From positions 1 to 57,792 of the forward strand of contig CACZDV010000017.1 of NCBI GenBank assembly GCA_902780025.1: DNA of 57,792 nt, given 5' to 3'. This DNA comes from an uncultured Prevotellaceae bacterium (lineage in GTDB: Bacteria; Bacteroidota; Bacteroidia; Bacteroidales; Bacteroidaceae). Made by a program: the position numbers and the translations under genes. Under the pieces are notes generated by a model. The model had not been told where the DNA came from, searched no databases, and saw nothing but the letters and a program-made list of their open reading frames with translations. Below are positions 1 through 8,514 of the stretch, piece after piece (position 1 is the stretch's first letter; each line of letters starts with the position of its first letter).

Positions 1-1
1 C

Positions 2-1729
2 GATGCCGTTTACTCTGCTCCCCGTATCCTCACCCAGATTGACGGTGGTAACTCGCAGATTACGGGTAACTTCACCATCGAGGATACCAAGGACCTGGCC
101 AACACGCTGAACTCTGGTAAGATGCCGGCTCCTACCCGCATCGTACAGGAAGAGGTGGTCGGCCCGTCACTCGGTGCCCAGTCTATCCAGCAGGGTATCA
201 TCTCGTTCATCGTGGCCTTCGTGCTGCTGATGATCTACATGATTATGCTGTATGGCTTCATTCCTGGTCTGATGGCTGACTGCGCTCTGCTCGTCAATCT
301 GTTCTTTACATTGGGTATCCTGACCTCGTTCCAGGCTGCTCTGACCATGCCTGGTATCGCCGGTATCGTGCTGACCCTCGGTACTGCCGTCGACGCCAAC
401 GTGCTGATCTACGAACGTACCAAGGAAGAGTTGCGCAGGGGTCTGGCCATGAAGGAAGCCCTGAACAAGGGTTATTCGAACGCCTTCTCGGCTATCTTCG
501 ACTCTAACGTCACTTCATTGATTACCGGTTTCATCCTGCTGTTCTTCGGTACGGGTCCTGTCAAGGGCTTCGCTACCACCTGGATCATTGGTATCTTCTG
601 CTCGTTCTTCACCGCCGTGTTCCTGACCCGTCTGGTCTATGAGCACATGCTGAAGAAGGACAAGTGGACCAACCTCACCTTCGAGACCGCTTACTCCAAG
701 AACCTGATGAAGAACCCGAAGTTCCACTTTATGGGTGCTTATAAGAAGTCATTCACCTTCTGGGGTGTGGCTGCTGTCATCTTCATCATCTCGTTCGCCG
801 TCCGCGGCCTGAGCCAGAGCATCGATTTCACCGGTGGTCGTAACTACGTGGTTGTCCTCGACAAGGAGACGCCCGTTGAGACCGTCCGTCAGGCTCTTGC
901 CGGTGCCTTCGTCAACACCATCGGTGAGAAGGCCAACCAGGAGGCTAACACCAGCGTTATCGCCCTGGGTACCGACGGTAAGACCGTACGTATCTCTACC
1001 AACTGGGACATAGAGTCGAACAATCCCGAGGTGGACGACAAGGCTGAGACCATTCTGTACAACGCCCTGAAGAAGGCTAACCTCATCAATCAGGCTGAGG
1101 TCAGCGCCTTCAAGAACCCCGATGTCCGCGAGGGTGGTTCCATCATTTCGTCGGCTAAGGTCGGTCCGTCGGTGGCTAAAGATATTACCTACGGTGCTAT
1201 CATCAGCGTCATCATCGCCCTGATCGCCATCTTCCTCTACATCCTTATCCGTTTCCGCAACGTCGCCTTCTCGGTCGGTTCTACCGTTGCCCTGTTCTTC
1301 GACGCCCTCGTGGTCATCGGTCTCTACAGCTTGCTGTGGGGCTGGGTTCCCATGTCGCTCGAGATTGACCAGACGTTCATCGGTGCTATCCTGACCGTGA
1401 TCGGTTACTCTATTAATGATAAGGTGGTGGTGTTCGACCGTGTACGTGAGAACATCCAACTGTATGGCAAGCGTGACCGCCAGACGCTGTTCAACGACTC
1501 GCTGAACCAGACACTGGCCCGTACCATCAATACCTCTGTGACGACCCTGATCGTGCTGCTGTGTATCTTCATCCTCGGTGGTGACTCTATCCGCAGCTTC
1601 TCGTTCGCCATGTTGCTGGGTGTCATCTTCGGTACCCTGTCATCACTCTTCATCGCTGCTCCGGTGGCTTACCTCACCATGGGTAAGACCATCCGCGAGG
1701 AAGAAACTGAAGCTCCTCAGGCTGCTTAA
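2..1729 (+). CDS. secDF: SecDF protein-export fusion, C-terminal part (5' end outside window)
   Basis: Membrane component of the Sec translocon that uses the proton gradient to complete export of proteins across the inner membrane. The reading frame is already open at base 2, so the start lies upstream; about 575 residues are present. The SecD part shows VVGPSLG, then a run of membrane segments with the GTAVDANVLIYER motif; the SecF part begins at the periplasmic FTGGRNY segment and ends with a second membrane block holding SINDKVVVFDRVREN. SecD and SecF fused in one chain is typical of Bacteroidota. The missing piece is the first membrane segment and most of the SecD periplasmic domain. The gene converges on tyrS with a shared hairpin between. 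Identification is certain; only the truncation by the window edge is a limit. Confidence 0.96.
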   Translation, partial: DAVYSAPRILTQIDGGNSQITGNFTIEDTKDLANTLNSGKMPAPTRIVQEEVVGPSLGAQSIQQGIISFIVAFVLLMIYMIMLYGFIPGLMADCALLVNLFFTLGILTSFQAALTMPGIAGIVLTLGTAVDANVLIYERTKEELRRGLAMKEALNKGYSNAFSAIFDSNVTSLITGFILLFFGTGPVKGFATTWIIGIFCSFFTAVFLTRLVYEHMLKKDKWTNLTFETAYSKNLMKNPKFHFMGAYKKSFTFWGVAAVIFIISFAVRGLSQSIDFTGGRNYVVVLDKETPVETVRQALAGAFVNTIGEKANQEANTSVIALGTDGKTVRISTNWDIESNNPEVDDKAETILYNALKKANLINQAEVSAFKNPDVREGGSIISSAKVGPSVAKDITYGAIISVIIALIAIFLYILIRFRNVAFSVGSTVALFFDALVVIGLYSLLWGWVPMSLEIDQTFIGAILTVIGYSINDKVVVFDRVRENIQLYGKRDRQTLFNDSLNQTLARTINTSVTTLIVLLCIFILGGDSIRSFSFAMLLGVIFGTLSSLFIAAPVAYLTMGKTIREEETEAPQAA

Positions 1730-1750
1730 TCAGCAGACTGACAAAATAAC

Positions 1751-1780
1751 AAGGCCGGGCTCAACGTTGAGTCCGGCCTT
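1751..1780. terminator. Bidirectional hairpin terminator between secDF and tyrS
   Basis: AAGGCCGG and CCGGCCTT arms enclose a CTCAA/TTGAG inner stem, a near-perfect 30-bp inverted repeat lying between two convergent stop codons. It is followed by an A/T-rich stretch on the right, and an A-run (T-run on the minus strand) precedes it. It can serve both genes. Confidence 0.8.
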
Positions 1781-1808
1781 ATTATATATAAAGGTATTGC
1801 GGAGAAGA

Positions 1809-3107
1809 TTACTTAACTATCAGCAGGTAGTAGTTCTTCTTTCCTTTCTGAGCCAACAGGTACTTGCCGTCGATCAGGTCATCCTCAGTCACAGGACGTT
1901 GGGGATCGGCCAGCTTCTCCTTGTTCAGCGAGACACCGCCACCCTGCACCATCTTGCGCATCTCACCCTTCGAGGGGAAGACAGGTGCAGCAGCCGTGAA
2001 CAACTCGATAGCGGGCTGGCCTAACTGCGAACGGTCGATGGTGTGATGCTCAACGCCCTCGAAGACATCGAGGAACGTCTGCTCGTCCAACTTCTCCAAA
2101 GCTTCCTTCGTAGACTTGCCGAACAGGATGTTCGAAGCCTCGATGGCCGTGTCCAGATCTTCCTTAGAGTGAACCAGAACCGTGACCTCCTCAGCCAGAC
2201 GGCGCTGCAGTACACGGCGGCCGGGGTCAGCACGGTGCTCCTCGATAAGGGCATCAATCGTCTCCTTATCCAATGAAGTGAAAATCTTGATGTAACGCTC
2301 GGCATCCTCGTCGCTGACGTTCAACCAGAACTGGTAGAACTTATAAGGTGTGGTGCGCTTCGGGTCAAGCCAAATGTTGCCTGACTCCGTCTTACCGAAC
2401 TTCTTACCGTCGGACTTCGTAATCAGCGGACAGGTAAGCGCGAAGGTCTCCACCTCATTGCCTAATGTGCGGCGAATCAGCTCCGTACCCGTGGTCATGT
2501 TGCCCCACTGGTCGTTGCCGCCCAACTGCAGTTTCACACCCTTGTGCTGATAGAGGTACAGGAAGTCGTAACCCTGCAGCAGCTGGTAGGTGAACTCCGT
2601 GAACGACAGTCCGTCGCGGGCCGTACCATTCAGGCGCTGCTGCACACTCTCCTTGGCCATCATGTAGTTCACCGTGATGTGCTTACCCACCTCGCGGGCG
2701 AAGTCCAGGAACGTGAAGTCTTTCATCCAGTCATAGTTGTTCACCATCTCAGCTGCATTCTCATCCTTCGACTCAAAGTCGAGGAACTTGGCCACCTGAG
2801 CCTTAATGCACTCCTGATTGTGGCGCAACGTCTCGTCGTTCAGCAGGTTACGCTCCTGCGACTTACCGCTGGGGTCGCCAATCATACCCGTGGCACCGCC
2901 AACAAGAATGATGGGTTTGTGTCCGCAGTGCTGCAGGTGGCGCAGCATCATGATACCGCAGAGATGACCTATATGCAGCGAGTCTGCCGTCGGGTCCGTA
3001 CCGAGGTAGGCCGACACCATCTCCTTCTGTAACAAATCTTCTGTACCAGGCATCATCTGTGCCAACATTCCGCGCCAGCGGAGCTCTTCAACAAAATTCT
3101 TTCTCAT
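1809..3107 (-). CDS. tyrS: Tyrosyl-tRNA synthetase
   Basis: Class I aminoacyl-tRNA synthetase that charges tRNA-Tyr with tyrosine in the cytoplasm. 432 residues, normal for the bacterial TyrS family. The ATP-binding HIGH signature is at residues 45-48 (SLHIGHLCG) and the KMSKS equivalent is KFGKTESG near residue 237. The last 70 residues form an S4-like RNA-binding domain ([11 protein letters not shown]). It has its own promoter (3148-3178) and stands alone on the minus strand, with secDF converging from the left. The ATG at 3107 begins a chain with the expected TyrS N-terminus, so the start is secure. Confidence 0.96.
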   Translation of the reverse strand: MRKNFVEELRWRGMLAQMMPGTEDLLQKEMVSAYLGTDPTADSLHIGHLCGIMMLRHLQHCGHKPIILVGGATGMIGDPSGKSQERNLLNDETLRHNQECIKAQVAKFLDFESKDENAAEMVNNYDWMKDFTFLDFAREVGKHITVNYMMAKESVQQRLNGTARDGLSFTEFTYQLLQGYDFLYLYQHKGVKLQLGGNDQWGNMTTGTELIRRTLGNEVETFALTCPLITKSDGKKFGKTESGNIWLDPKRTTPYKFYQFWLNVSDEDAERYIKIFTSLDKETIDALIEEHRADPGRRVLQRRLAEEVTVLVHSKEDLDTAIEASNILFGKSTKEALEKLDEQTFLDVFEGVEHHTIDRSQLGQPAIELFTAAAPVFPSKGEMRKMVQGGGVSLNKEKLADPQRPVTEDDLIDGKYLLAQKGKKNYYLLIVK

Positions 3108-3147
3108 CGTTATCTTAATTCAATTCTTCTTTTTTATTAAGCGGGTG

Positions 3148-3178
3148 CAAAGGTAGTGGAAATCGGCCGAACTACAAA
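3148..3178 (-). promoter_or_regulatory. Bacteroidota-type promoter of tyrS
   Basis: On the minus strand, TTTG (3175-3178) is followed after 19 bp by TACCTTTG (3148-3155), matching the -33/-7 consensus of the main sigma factor in this phylum. The bases after the -7 box read CACCC, shared with the promoters of efp and rpmH in this window. Confidence 0.75.
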
Positions 3179-3197
3179 ATTAATTCTGAATTATTTT

Positions 3198-3773
3198 TCA
3201 ATTCATCAGCTCGGACAGCTTGTCTAACAGCCCGACACCGCGAAGGTCTTTGGCAACAATGATGCCCTGCTGGTCGATCAGGACGTTTGCGGGAATGGAG
3301 CGTATGTTGTAGGTCTCGGCTCCGGCACATTCCCAGCCTTTCAGGTCGCTCATCTGCGGCCAAGGCATCTCTAACTGGCTGATGGCTTCTACCCATGAAT
3401 CGTGATCCTTGTCGAGCGACACACCGATGATCTCCAGTCCTTTGGCATGGAATTCAGTATAAGCCTGAGCGACGTTGTGCATCTCGGCTCGGCAGGGGCC
3501 GCACCAGGATGCCCAGAAGTCTACGAGGGTGTACTTGTTCTTCGACACATAATCGCTGAGCTTGACGGGATTGCCCTGAATGCCAGGAAGCGTGATATCA
3601 ATATACTTATTGCCGATTTCCCTTCCCTCAGCGGGCCCCTCCGTTTCGTTTTCCACGGTTTCGGGAACCTCCTGTTCGACAGCTGTATCGATGGTATTGT
3701 TTTGCGAATTGTCTTTCTTGTTGCAGGCAACCAGCAGCAGTGCTGCAAAGCTGAATATAAAAAGTCTTTTCAT
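3198..3773 (-). CDS. TlpA-like thiol-disulfide oxidoreductase lipoprotein
   Basis: Envelope thioredoxin-fold protein that probably reduces or exchanges disulfides in periplasmic partners. 191 residues. A lipoprotein signal with the cleavage cysteine at residue 17 (LLVAC) is followed by an acidic linker of about 35 residues and a thioredoxin domain. The redox pair is C91/C94 in FWASWCGPCR. It is the last gene of a minus-strand run and its start overlaps the stop of ispG by 4 bp, so it is probably co-translated with it. The pairing with ispG, an iron-sulfur enzyme, may only reflect operon packing. Specific substrate unknown. Confidence 0.88.
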   Translation of the reverse strand: MKRLFIFSFAALLLVACNKKDNSQNNTIDTAVEQEVPETVENETEGPAEGREIGNKYIDITLPGIQGNPVKLSDYVSKNKYTLVDFWASWCGPCRAEMHNVAQAYTEFHAKGLEIIGVSLDKDHDSWVEAISQLEMPWPQMSDLKGWECAGAETYNIRSIPANVLIDQQGIIVAKDLRGVGLLDKLSELMN

Positions 3774-5158
3774 TTTTCTTGTTTTTTGTCGTTAGCAATA
3801 AGTTCTAATAAACGATCGACGGCTTCAGCCTCAGGGATGTTCTTCTCCACACACTCCTTCCGGCGGTAGAGCGAAATTTTCCCTCGTCCAGCTCCAACGT
3901 AGCCGTAGTCAGCATCAGCCATTTCGCCGGGACCATTGACAATGCAACCCATGATGCCTATCTTCAGTCCGACCAAGTGGCTGGTGGCAGCCTTGATACG
4001 GGCAATCGTCTCCTGAAGGTTGTAGAGCGTACGCCCGCAGCCCGGACAACTGATGTATTCGGTCTTGGTGAATTTGATACGGGCAGCCTGGAGGATGGCA
4101 TCTTCTAATTGGTGGAGGGTGGAGGGTGAAGGGTGAAGGGAGTTTACCTTCAATTGCAGCTTTGTTGCCTTGCGGTCGATGAGCAAGGCACCGACGGCCA
4201 TGGCGGCCTTCAATTGCAGGGTTTCCCAATCGGGCGCATCGACTTCAAGGGTAATGGTATCGTCCTTGATGCTGGCCTCAGCCTGGGCACGAAGACGAGT
4301 ACATTCCTCGATAGAATCGACGATTTTCCGTGCTACGGGAATCTCAAACTCAGGCTCTTCACTAAGACTGACACGGATGGTGTCACCAATACCTTCAGTC
4401 AGCAGAGCTCCGATGCCGACCGCACTTTTGATACGCCCGTCTTCACCTTCGCCTGCTTCGGTGACGCCAAGATGCAGGGGATAGTGCATGTCTTCAGCAT
4501 CCATTGTCCTGACCAACAGACGGACGGTCTGCACCATCACCACCGTGTTAGAGGCCTTGATGCTGATGACTACATCATCAAACCGTTCACGACGGAAGAT
4601 ACGAAGGAACTCCATACAGCTTTCGACAATACCTTCAGGGGTATCACCATAGCGAGACATGATGCGGTCGGAGAGCGAGCCGTGGTTCACACCGATGCGG
4701 ACAGCCGTGTGACGCTCCTTACATATATTAATAAAAGGTACAAGCTTCTCCTCTATCTTCTTAAGTTCCTCGGCATATTCCTCATCCGTGTACTCCAAAT
4801 GCTTGAAGGTGCGACCTGGGTCAACGTAGTTACCGGGATTGATGCGTACCTTTTCACAATACCGTGCAGCCACGTCGGCTGTATGCGCCGTGAAATGGAC
4901 ATCGGCTACCAACGGTTGCGCATAGCCGTCGGCCTTCAGACGGGCCGAGATATTCTTCATGTTCTCAGCCTCACGGACACCCTGCGTGGTGAAACGTACC
5001 AGTTCGCCACCGGCATCAATGATGCGCTTGGCCTGTGCCACACAACCCTCAGTGTCGTTGGTGTCGACAGTAGCCATAGACTGGATGCGTATCGGATTGC
5101 TACCACCGATGGCGAGATGGCCTACATGACAGACACTGCTAATTCGTCTTATACTCAT
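3770..5158 (-). CDS. ispG: 4-hydroxy-3-methylbut-2-enyl diphosphate synthase (IspG/GcpE)
   Basis: Iron-sulfur enzyme of the non-mevalonate isoprenoid pathway, converting MEcPP to HMBPP. 462 residues. A TIM-barrel domain (1-270) is followed by an extra segment (about 280-366) and the 4Fe-4S domain with C371, C374 and C405 plus E412 in CIVNGPGE. The E. coli-type enzyme lacks the extra segment; as I recall, many Bacteroidota and plant enzymes carry a far longer one of over 200 residues, so this insert looks shortened. Within it, residues 341-349 (LHPSPSTLH) are encoded by a degenerate GGAGGGTGAAGGGT tract (4111-4141). The start overlaps the end of purE by 20 bp. Confidence 0.95.
   Translation of the reverse strand: MSIRRISSVCHVGHLAIGGSNPIRIQSMATVDTNDTEGCVAQAKRIIDAGGELVRFTTQGVREAENMKNISARLKADGYAQPLVADVHFTAHTADVAARYCEKVRINPGNYVDPGRTFKHLEYTDEEYAEELKKIEEKLVPFINICKERHTAVRIGVNHGSLSDRIMSRYGDTPEGIVESCMEFLRIFRRERFDDVVISIKASNTVVMVQTVRLLVRTMDAEDMHYPLHLGVTEAGEGEDGRIKSAVGIGALLTEGIGDTIRVSLSEEPEFEIPVARKIVDSIEECTRLRAQAEASIKDDTITLEVDAPDWETLQLKAAMAVGALLIDRKATKLQLKVNSLHPSPSTLHQLEDAILQAARIKFTKTEYISCPGCGRTLYNLQETIARIKAATSHLVGLKIGIMGCIVNGPGEMADADYGYVGAGRGKISLYRRKECVEKNIPEAEAVDRLLELIANDKKQEK
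4111..4141. repeat. Degenerate GGAGGGTGAAGGGTGA tract inside ispG
   Basis: Tandem 7-bp-like units (GGAGGGT, GAAGGGT) in the coding strand complement, in frame within ispG. It resembles in style the GTGAAAAGTGA tracts found at gene junctions elsewhere in the window. Confidence 0.6.
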
Positions 5159-5645
5159 ATTTGATTTCGGCTAAATCCTTGTTGGCCTTTTCTATCTTTG
5201 CCCGCAGATTCCCCTTATAGACGGCAAGCCGCTGAGCCAGCGCTGCATCGCTAAGTGCCAGCATCTCGACAGCGAGGATGGCGGCGTTCTGTGCGCCGTT
5301 GACACCAACGGTAGCTACGGGAATGCCCGGGGGCATCTGTATGATGCTCAACATGGCGTCGAGTCCGTCGAGCATCCCCTTGATGGGTACACCGATAACG
5401 GGCAAGGTAGTAGAAGCGGCTATAACTCCCGGCAGAGCAGCTGCCATTCCGGCACCGGCAATGATGACCTTCAGTCCGCGGTCATTAGCCGTACGGGCAA
5501 ACTCCTCGACGGCAACAGGTGTACGATGAGCCGAGAGTGCATTGACTTCAAACGGAACCTGCAGTTCGTCTAACAGTTTGCAGGCCTTTTCCATAACGGG
5601 CAGGTCGGAAGTGCTACCCATGATGATGCTTACTAATGGTTTCAT
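5139..5645 (-). CDS. purE: N5-carboxyaminoimidazole ribonucleotide mutase
   Basis: Purine biosynthesis enzyme that moves the carboxyl group of N5-CAIR to make CAIR. 168 residues, the usual length. The family signature GSTSDLPVMEKA near the N-terminus and the SAHRTP segment around residue 40 are both present, as is GAGMAAALPGVIA, which forms part of the nucleotide site. It sits between the PAP2-like gene (13 bp gap) and ispG (20 bp overlap) in a minus-strand run, so purine and isoprenoid genes are transcribed together here. Confidence 0.96.
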   Translation of the reverse strand: MKPLVSIIMGSTSDLPVMEKACKLLDELQVPFEVNALSAHRTPVAVEEFARTANDRGLKVIIAGAGMAAALPGVIAASTTLPVIGVPIKGMLDGLDAMLSIIQMPPGIPVATVGVNGAQNAAILAVEMLALSDAALAQRLAVYKGNLRAKIEKANKDLAEIKYEYKTN

Positions 5646-5658
5646 ATTCTTTCTTATT

Positions 5659-6279
5659 TCAAAGTTTCAAAATGGCAAAGAGGGCGCAGACAAAGCCGAC
5701 AAGGAAGCCGACAACCACCTGCAACAGTGTATGCTGTCGTAGTATCATGCGGCTGGAACCCAGTACACCGGCAATGGCGAGCACCAGGCAGAACCACCAC
5801 ATAGGATTAAAGCGGAATACCTCAGAGAAGACAAACAGTGCTCCGGCCACGCCACCGATGGCTGCCGTGTGGGTAGAGATTTTCCACCACACATTGATAA
5901 TAGCACACACTATCTGAACAATCAGCGCAGCAGCCACGATGCTGCGCATGAAGTAGGGGATTTGCATCCGCTCCATCAGATAGAGACAGGTAAAGTAACA
6001 AAGGATAGAAATAATGTAAGGAACGATTCGCCGCTCCTTATGTCCCAATTCGATGAGCGACCAGTTCTGATAGCGGCGGTAAAGATGGATGAGGAACGTA
6101 GGCAGCAAAATGGTAAAGAAGTAGACTACAGCCAGCACTTGGAACTTGAAGTCAAGCGGGTAGCGGCTCAGATAGCTCAGAAAGAACAGGGCTATCAGTC
6201 CCAAGATAGGCAAGTAGAAGGGGGTGAACACCATGCTGATCACCCTTGCTGTCATGATGATTTGCTTTTCTCTCGTCAT
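5659..6279 (-). CDS. PAP2-superfamily-like integral membrane protein
   Basis: 206 residues with about six hydrophobic membrane segments. KISTHTAAIGG near residue 134 and SSRMILRQHTLLQVVVG near residue 175 match the second and third motifs of PAP2-type lipid phosphatases (SGH and SR...H), though the first motif (KxxxxxxRP) is only loosely represented by HKERRIVPY. It may dephosphorylate a lipid diphosphate such as undecaprenyl diphosphate in the inner membrane, or it may have lost activity. It follows rpoN by 4 bp and precedes purE. Substrate not deducible. Confidence 0.7.
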   Translation of the reverse strand: MTREKQIIMTARVISMVFTPFYLPILGLIALFFLSYLSRYPLDFKFQVLAVVYFFTILLPTFLIHLYRRYQNWSLIELGHKERRIVPYIISILCYFTCLYLMERMQIPYFMRSIVAAALIVQIVCAIINVWWKISTHTAAIGGVAGALFVFSEVFRFNPMWWFCLVLAIAGVLGSSRMILRQHTLLQVVVGFLVGFVCALFAILKL

Positions 6280-6283
6280 ACGT

Positions 6284-7792
6284 TCATTTTCTTAATCTCG
6301 CTACAGGGATACCCATTTGCTCACGATATTTGGCTACCGTCCGGCGGGCTATGGGATAGCCGTGCTCTGTCAGGAGTTTGGTCAGCAGTTCGTCGCTCAG
6401 CGGTTTCCGTTTGTCCTCACCGTCAATAATGTCGCGTAGCGCTGCCTTAATCTTACGGGTCGACATCTCCTCGCCCTGTTCCGTTACATAGCTATCGCTG
6501 AAGAAGTGACGCAGGGGGAAAGTTCCCCAACGGGTTTGGGCATACTTGGAGTTACAGACGCGCGAGACGGTCGACAAATCCAGACCCGTTCGCTCGGCAA
6601 CATCTTTCAGTATCATGGGGTGTAGCGAGGCCTCATCGCCATCAATGAAGAACTGCCGCTGCAACTGGATAATCGTCCGCATAGTGACGGTCAGCGTGTG
6701 GCGCCGTGTACGGACGGCATCGATGAAACCTTGTGCTGCATCCACCTTTTTCTTAATATAGAGCAAGGCCTCCTTGTTCTGGCGACTCATGCCTTCTTTG
6801 TTCTGTTGATACTCCTTCATGGAGTCCGCAAACGACTGCGACACCTTCAGTTCAGGCAGTTCGCCTTGATTCAGAACGAAGGTGACGGTGCCATCGTCCT
6901 GCGTGTCGACAATGAAGTCAGGGATTATCTGCTGCATGCTCCGTCCCATCGCCTCGCCCAACGACGCTCCTGGCTTAGGGTTCAGCTTGCGCAGCTCAGC
7001 AAAGAGTGCCCTTGCCTGAATGTCGGTCAGTTTGAGTGCCGACTGTATCTTGCTCCAATGTTTTCTGGTAAATGCCTCAAAGTAATTGGTAATCACCTGA
7101 AGCATCAGCGTCTTTACTTTCGAGTCGTCGCGCCGCTCTATCTGCAACAGCAGACATTCCTGCAATGAGCGGGCACCGATACCAGCGGGATCAAACTGCT
7201 GTAGTTTCTTCAGTGTTTCAATGATTTCCGCCTCTGTGGCTTCAACATTGTGAAAGACAGCCAACTCATCGCTGATAGCCTCGGGTGTTTTCCGCAACAA
7301 GCCATCGTCGTCGAGAGAGCCGATGAGATATTCCATAATCTTCGACTCGTGCTCCGTCATATCGACGAGGTTCATCTGCTCTTTCAACTGGTCATAGAAA
7401 GATGCCGTTACACCATAAATCATCTCCTCACGATCTTCTCCCACATTGCTGCCACCTTGATAAACGGGCAGTTCCTCGTCGTCGCGACCAATGCCCTGCA
7501 GTGCTTCGTCGAGTGCTGACTGGCGGTCCTCTCGCTCACGCTGCGTGTCGAAGTCTTCGGCTGTTTCCTGAGCATCCTGACTGTCTGAACTTTCAAGATA
7601 GTCTGGATAATCTGTGCCGTCGGCGTTGACCTCCAGTGCCGGATTGTCGTCCATCTCCGTATTGACGCGCTCAACGAACTGGGTAATGGGCAGTTCCACC
7701 AATTGCGCAACCAGCAACTGCTGTTGCGATATGTTCTGCGCAAGTTTCTGTTCCTGCCTGAACTCCTGTATCTGCCCTTGTCTCTCGCTCAT
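6284..7792 (-). CDS. rpoN: RNA polymerase sigma-54 factor
   Basis: Alternative sigma factor that needs an AAA+ enhancer-binding activator to open promoters. 502 residues. The N-terminal activator-interaction region is glutamine and leucine rich (QKLAQNISQQQLLVAQLVELP), an acidic region II follows, then the core-binding region (about 100-330), the helix-turn-helix (DLSTVSRVCNSKYAQ near 410) and the C-terminal RpoN box (ARRTVAKYREQMGIP) that reads the -24 element. It is preceded by a conserved small gene with a 6 bp gap and followed by the PAP2-like gene. Confidence 0.96.
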   Translation of the reverse strand: MSERQGQIQEFRQEQKLAQNISQQQLLVAQLVELPITQFVERVNTEMDDNPALEVNADGTDYPDYLESSDSQDAQETAEDFDTQREREDRQSALDEALQGIGRDDEELPVYQGGSNVGEDREEMIYGVTASFYDQLKEQMNLVDMTEHESKIMEYLIGSLDDDGLLRKTPEAISDELAVFHNVEATEAEIIETLKKLQQFDPAGIGARSLQECLLLQIERRDDSKVKTLMLQVITNYFEAFTRKHWSKIQSALKLTDIQARALFAELRKLNPKPGASLGEAMGRSMQQIIPDFIVDTQDDGTVTFVLNQGELPELKVSQSFADSMKEYQQNKEGMSRQNKEALLYIKKKVDAAQGFIDAVRTRRHTLTVTMRTIIQLQRQFFIDGDEASLHPMILKDVAERTGLDLSTVSRVCNSKYAQTRWGTFPLRHFFSDSYVTEQGEEMSTRKIKAALRDIIDGEDKRKPLSDELLTKLLTEHGYPIARRTVAKYREQMGIPVARLRK

Positions 7793-7798
7793 GTTTGT

Positions 7799-8455
7799 TT
7801 ATCTGTCTCCACCGTAATACAGTCTCAACTGCTGGGCCAAACTCGCCAAAGCTTCCGTATCACCATTGCCGTAACGCTGCCAAACAGCCTGACAAGGTAA
7901 CAGCAACCGACTGAAGGTTACATCGCGACGATTCAGGTAAGGGTCACAATGCTGGAACACCTCCAGCACCTCCACCACGTCAGCGCTACTGATTTTTATG
8001 GTCTTCGCCAATTCTTGCACTTCGGGCGTTTCCTTTACCATTGTGGCAGGGGTCAGCCTGAAGTAGAGGTCAAGAATCAGTGTCAGGATGACAGGCGTCA
8101 GTTGAGGGTTCTCTTGTAACGGTTCCCAGTCTTTCTCCCAGGTCTCGTTCACCTCAACTCCCTCATAGAACGCATCGGCACGCCCGAAGCCTTTCATCTC
8201 ACGAAGCAAACGGGCGGCACGGGCCAGCTTACGGGGATTGTCACTGTAGGTCTGCCAGATGCGCTCAATGCGCGGCGTTTCCAACGTTGCAATCTCCTGC
8301 ATCTTCGTTGCCAGCACTTGCGGAGCAATATGCAACTCCAGTGCCAACGTCACCATCTCGCGGCTGTATACAGACTTCGGTCCAACAGGTTTCCGCAGGT
8401 AGATCTGCATCAGCAGCAGCCAGTAGTCATCGTGCCATTTAGCGTTTTTTGCCAT
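7799..8455 (-). CDS. Conserved hypothetical protein upstream of rpoN
   Basis: 218 residues, soluble, rich in leucine and predicted helix, with no signal peptide or membrane segment. The sequence opens with WHDDYWLLLMQIYLRKPVGPKSVY. I do not recognise a characterised family, but the protein has the character of a Bacteroidota-restricted housekeeping protein. It is immediately upstream of rpoN with a 6 bp spacer, so its expression is probably coupled to sigma-54. It could be the first gene of the run that continues to the TlpA-like gene. Function unknown. Confidence 0.75.
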   Translation of the reverse strand: MAKNAKWHDDYWLLLMQIYLRKPVGPKSVYSREMVTLALELHIAPQVLATKMQEIATLETPRIERIWQTYSDNPRKLARAARLLREMKGFGRADAFYEGVEVNETWEKDWEPLQENPQLTPVILTLILDLYFRLTPATMVKETPEVQELAKTIKISSADVVEVLEVFQHCDPYLNRRDVTFSRLLLPCQAVWQRYGNGDTEALASLAQQLRLYYGGDR

Positions 8456-8514
8456 AGTCCTATATTTTACGCCTTAACTTCTGAAAGTCAGGAAAAGTAA
8501 TCATCCACCAGAAA

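Noticed and set aside
749-1459. A 236-residue acidic minus-strand frame opposite secDF.
   Set aside because: Shadow of the membrane protein's codons; no promoter or known motif.
4133-5164. A 343-residue plus-strand frame opposite ispG.
   Set aside because: IspG on the minus strand is conserved along its whole length; the opposite frame is a codon-bias shadow.
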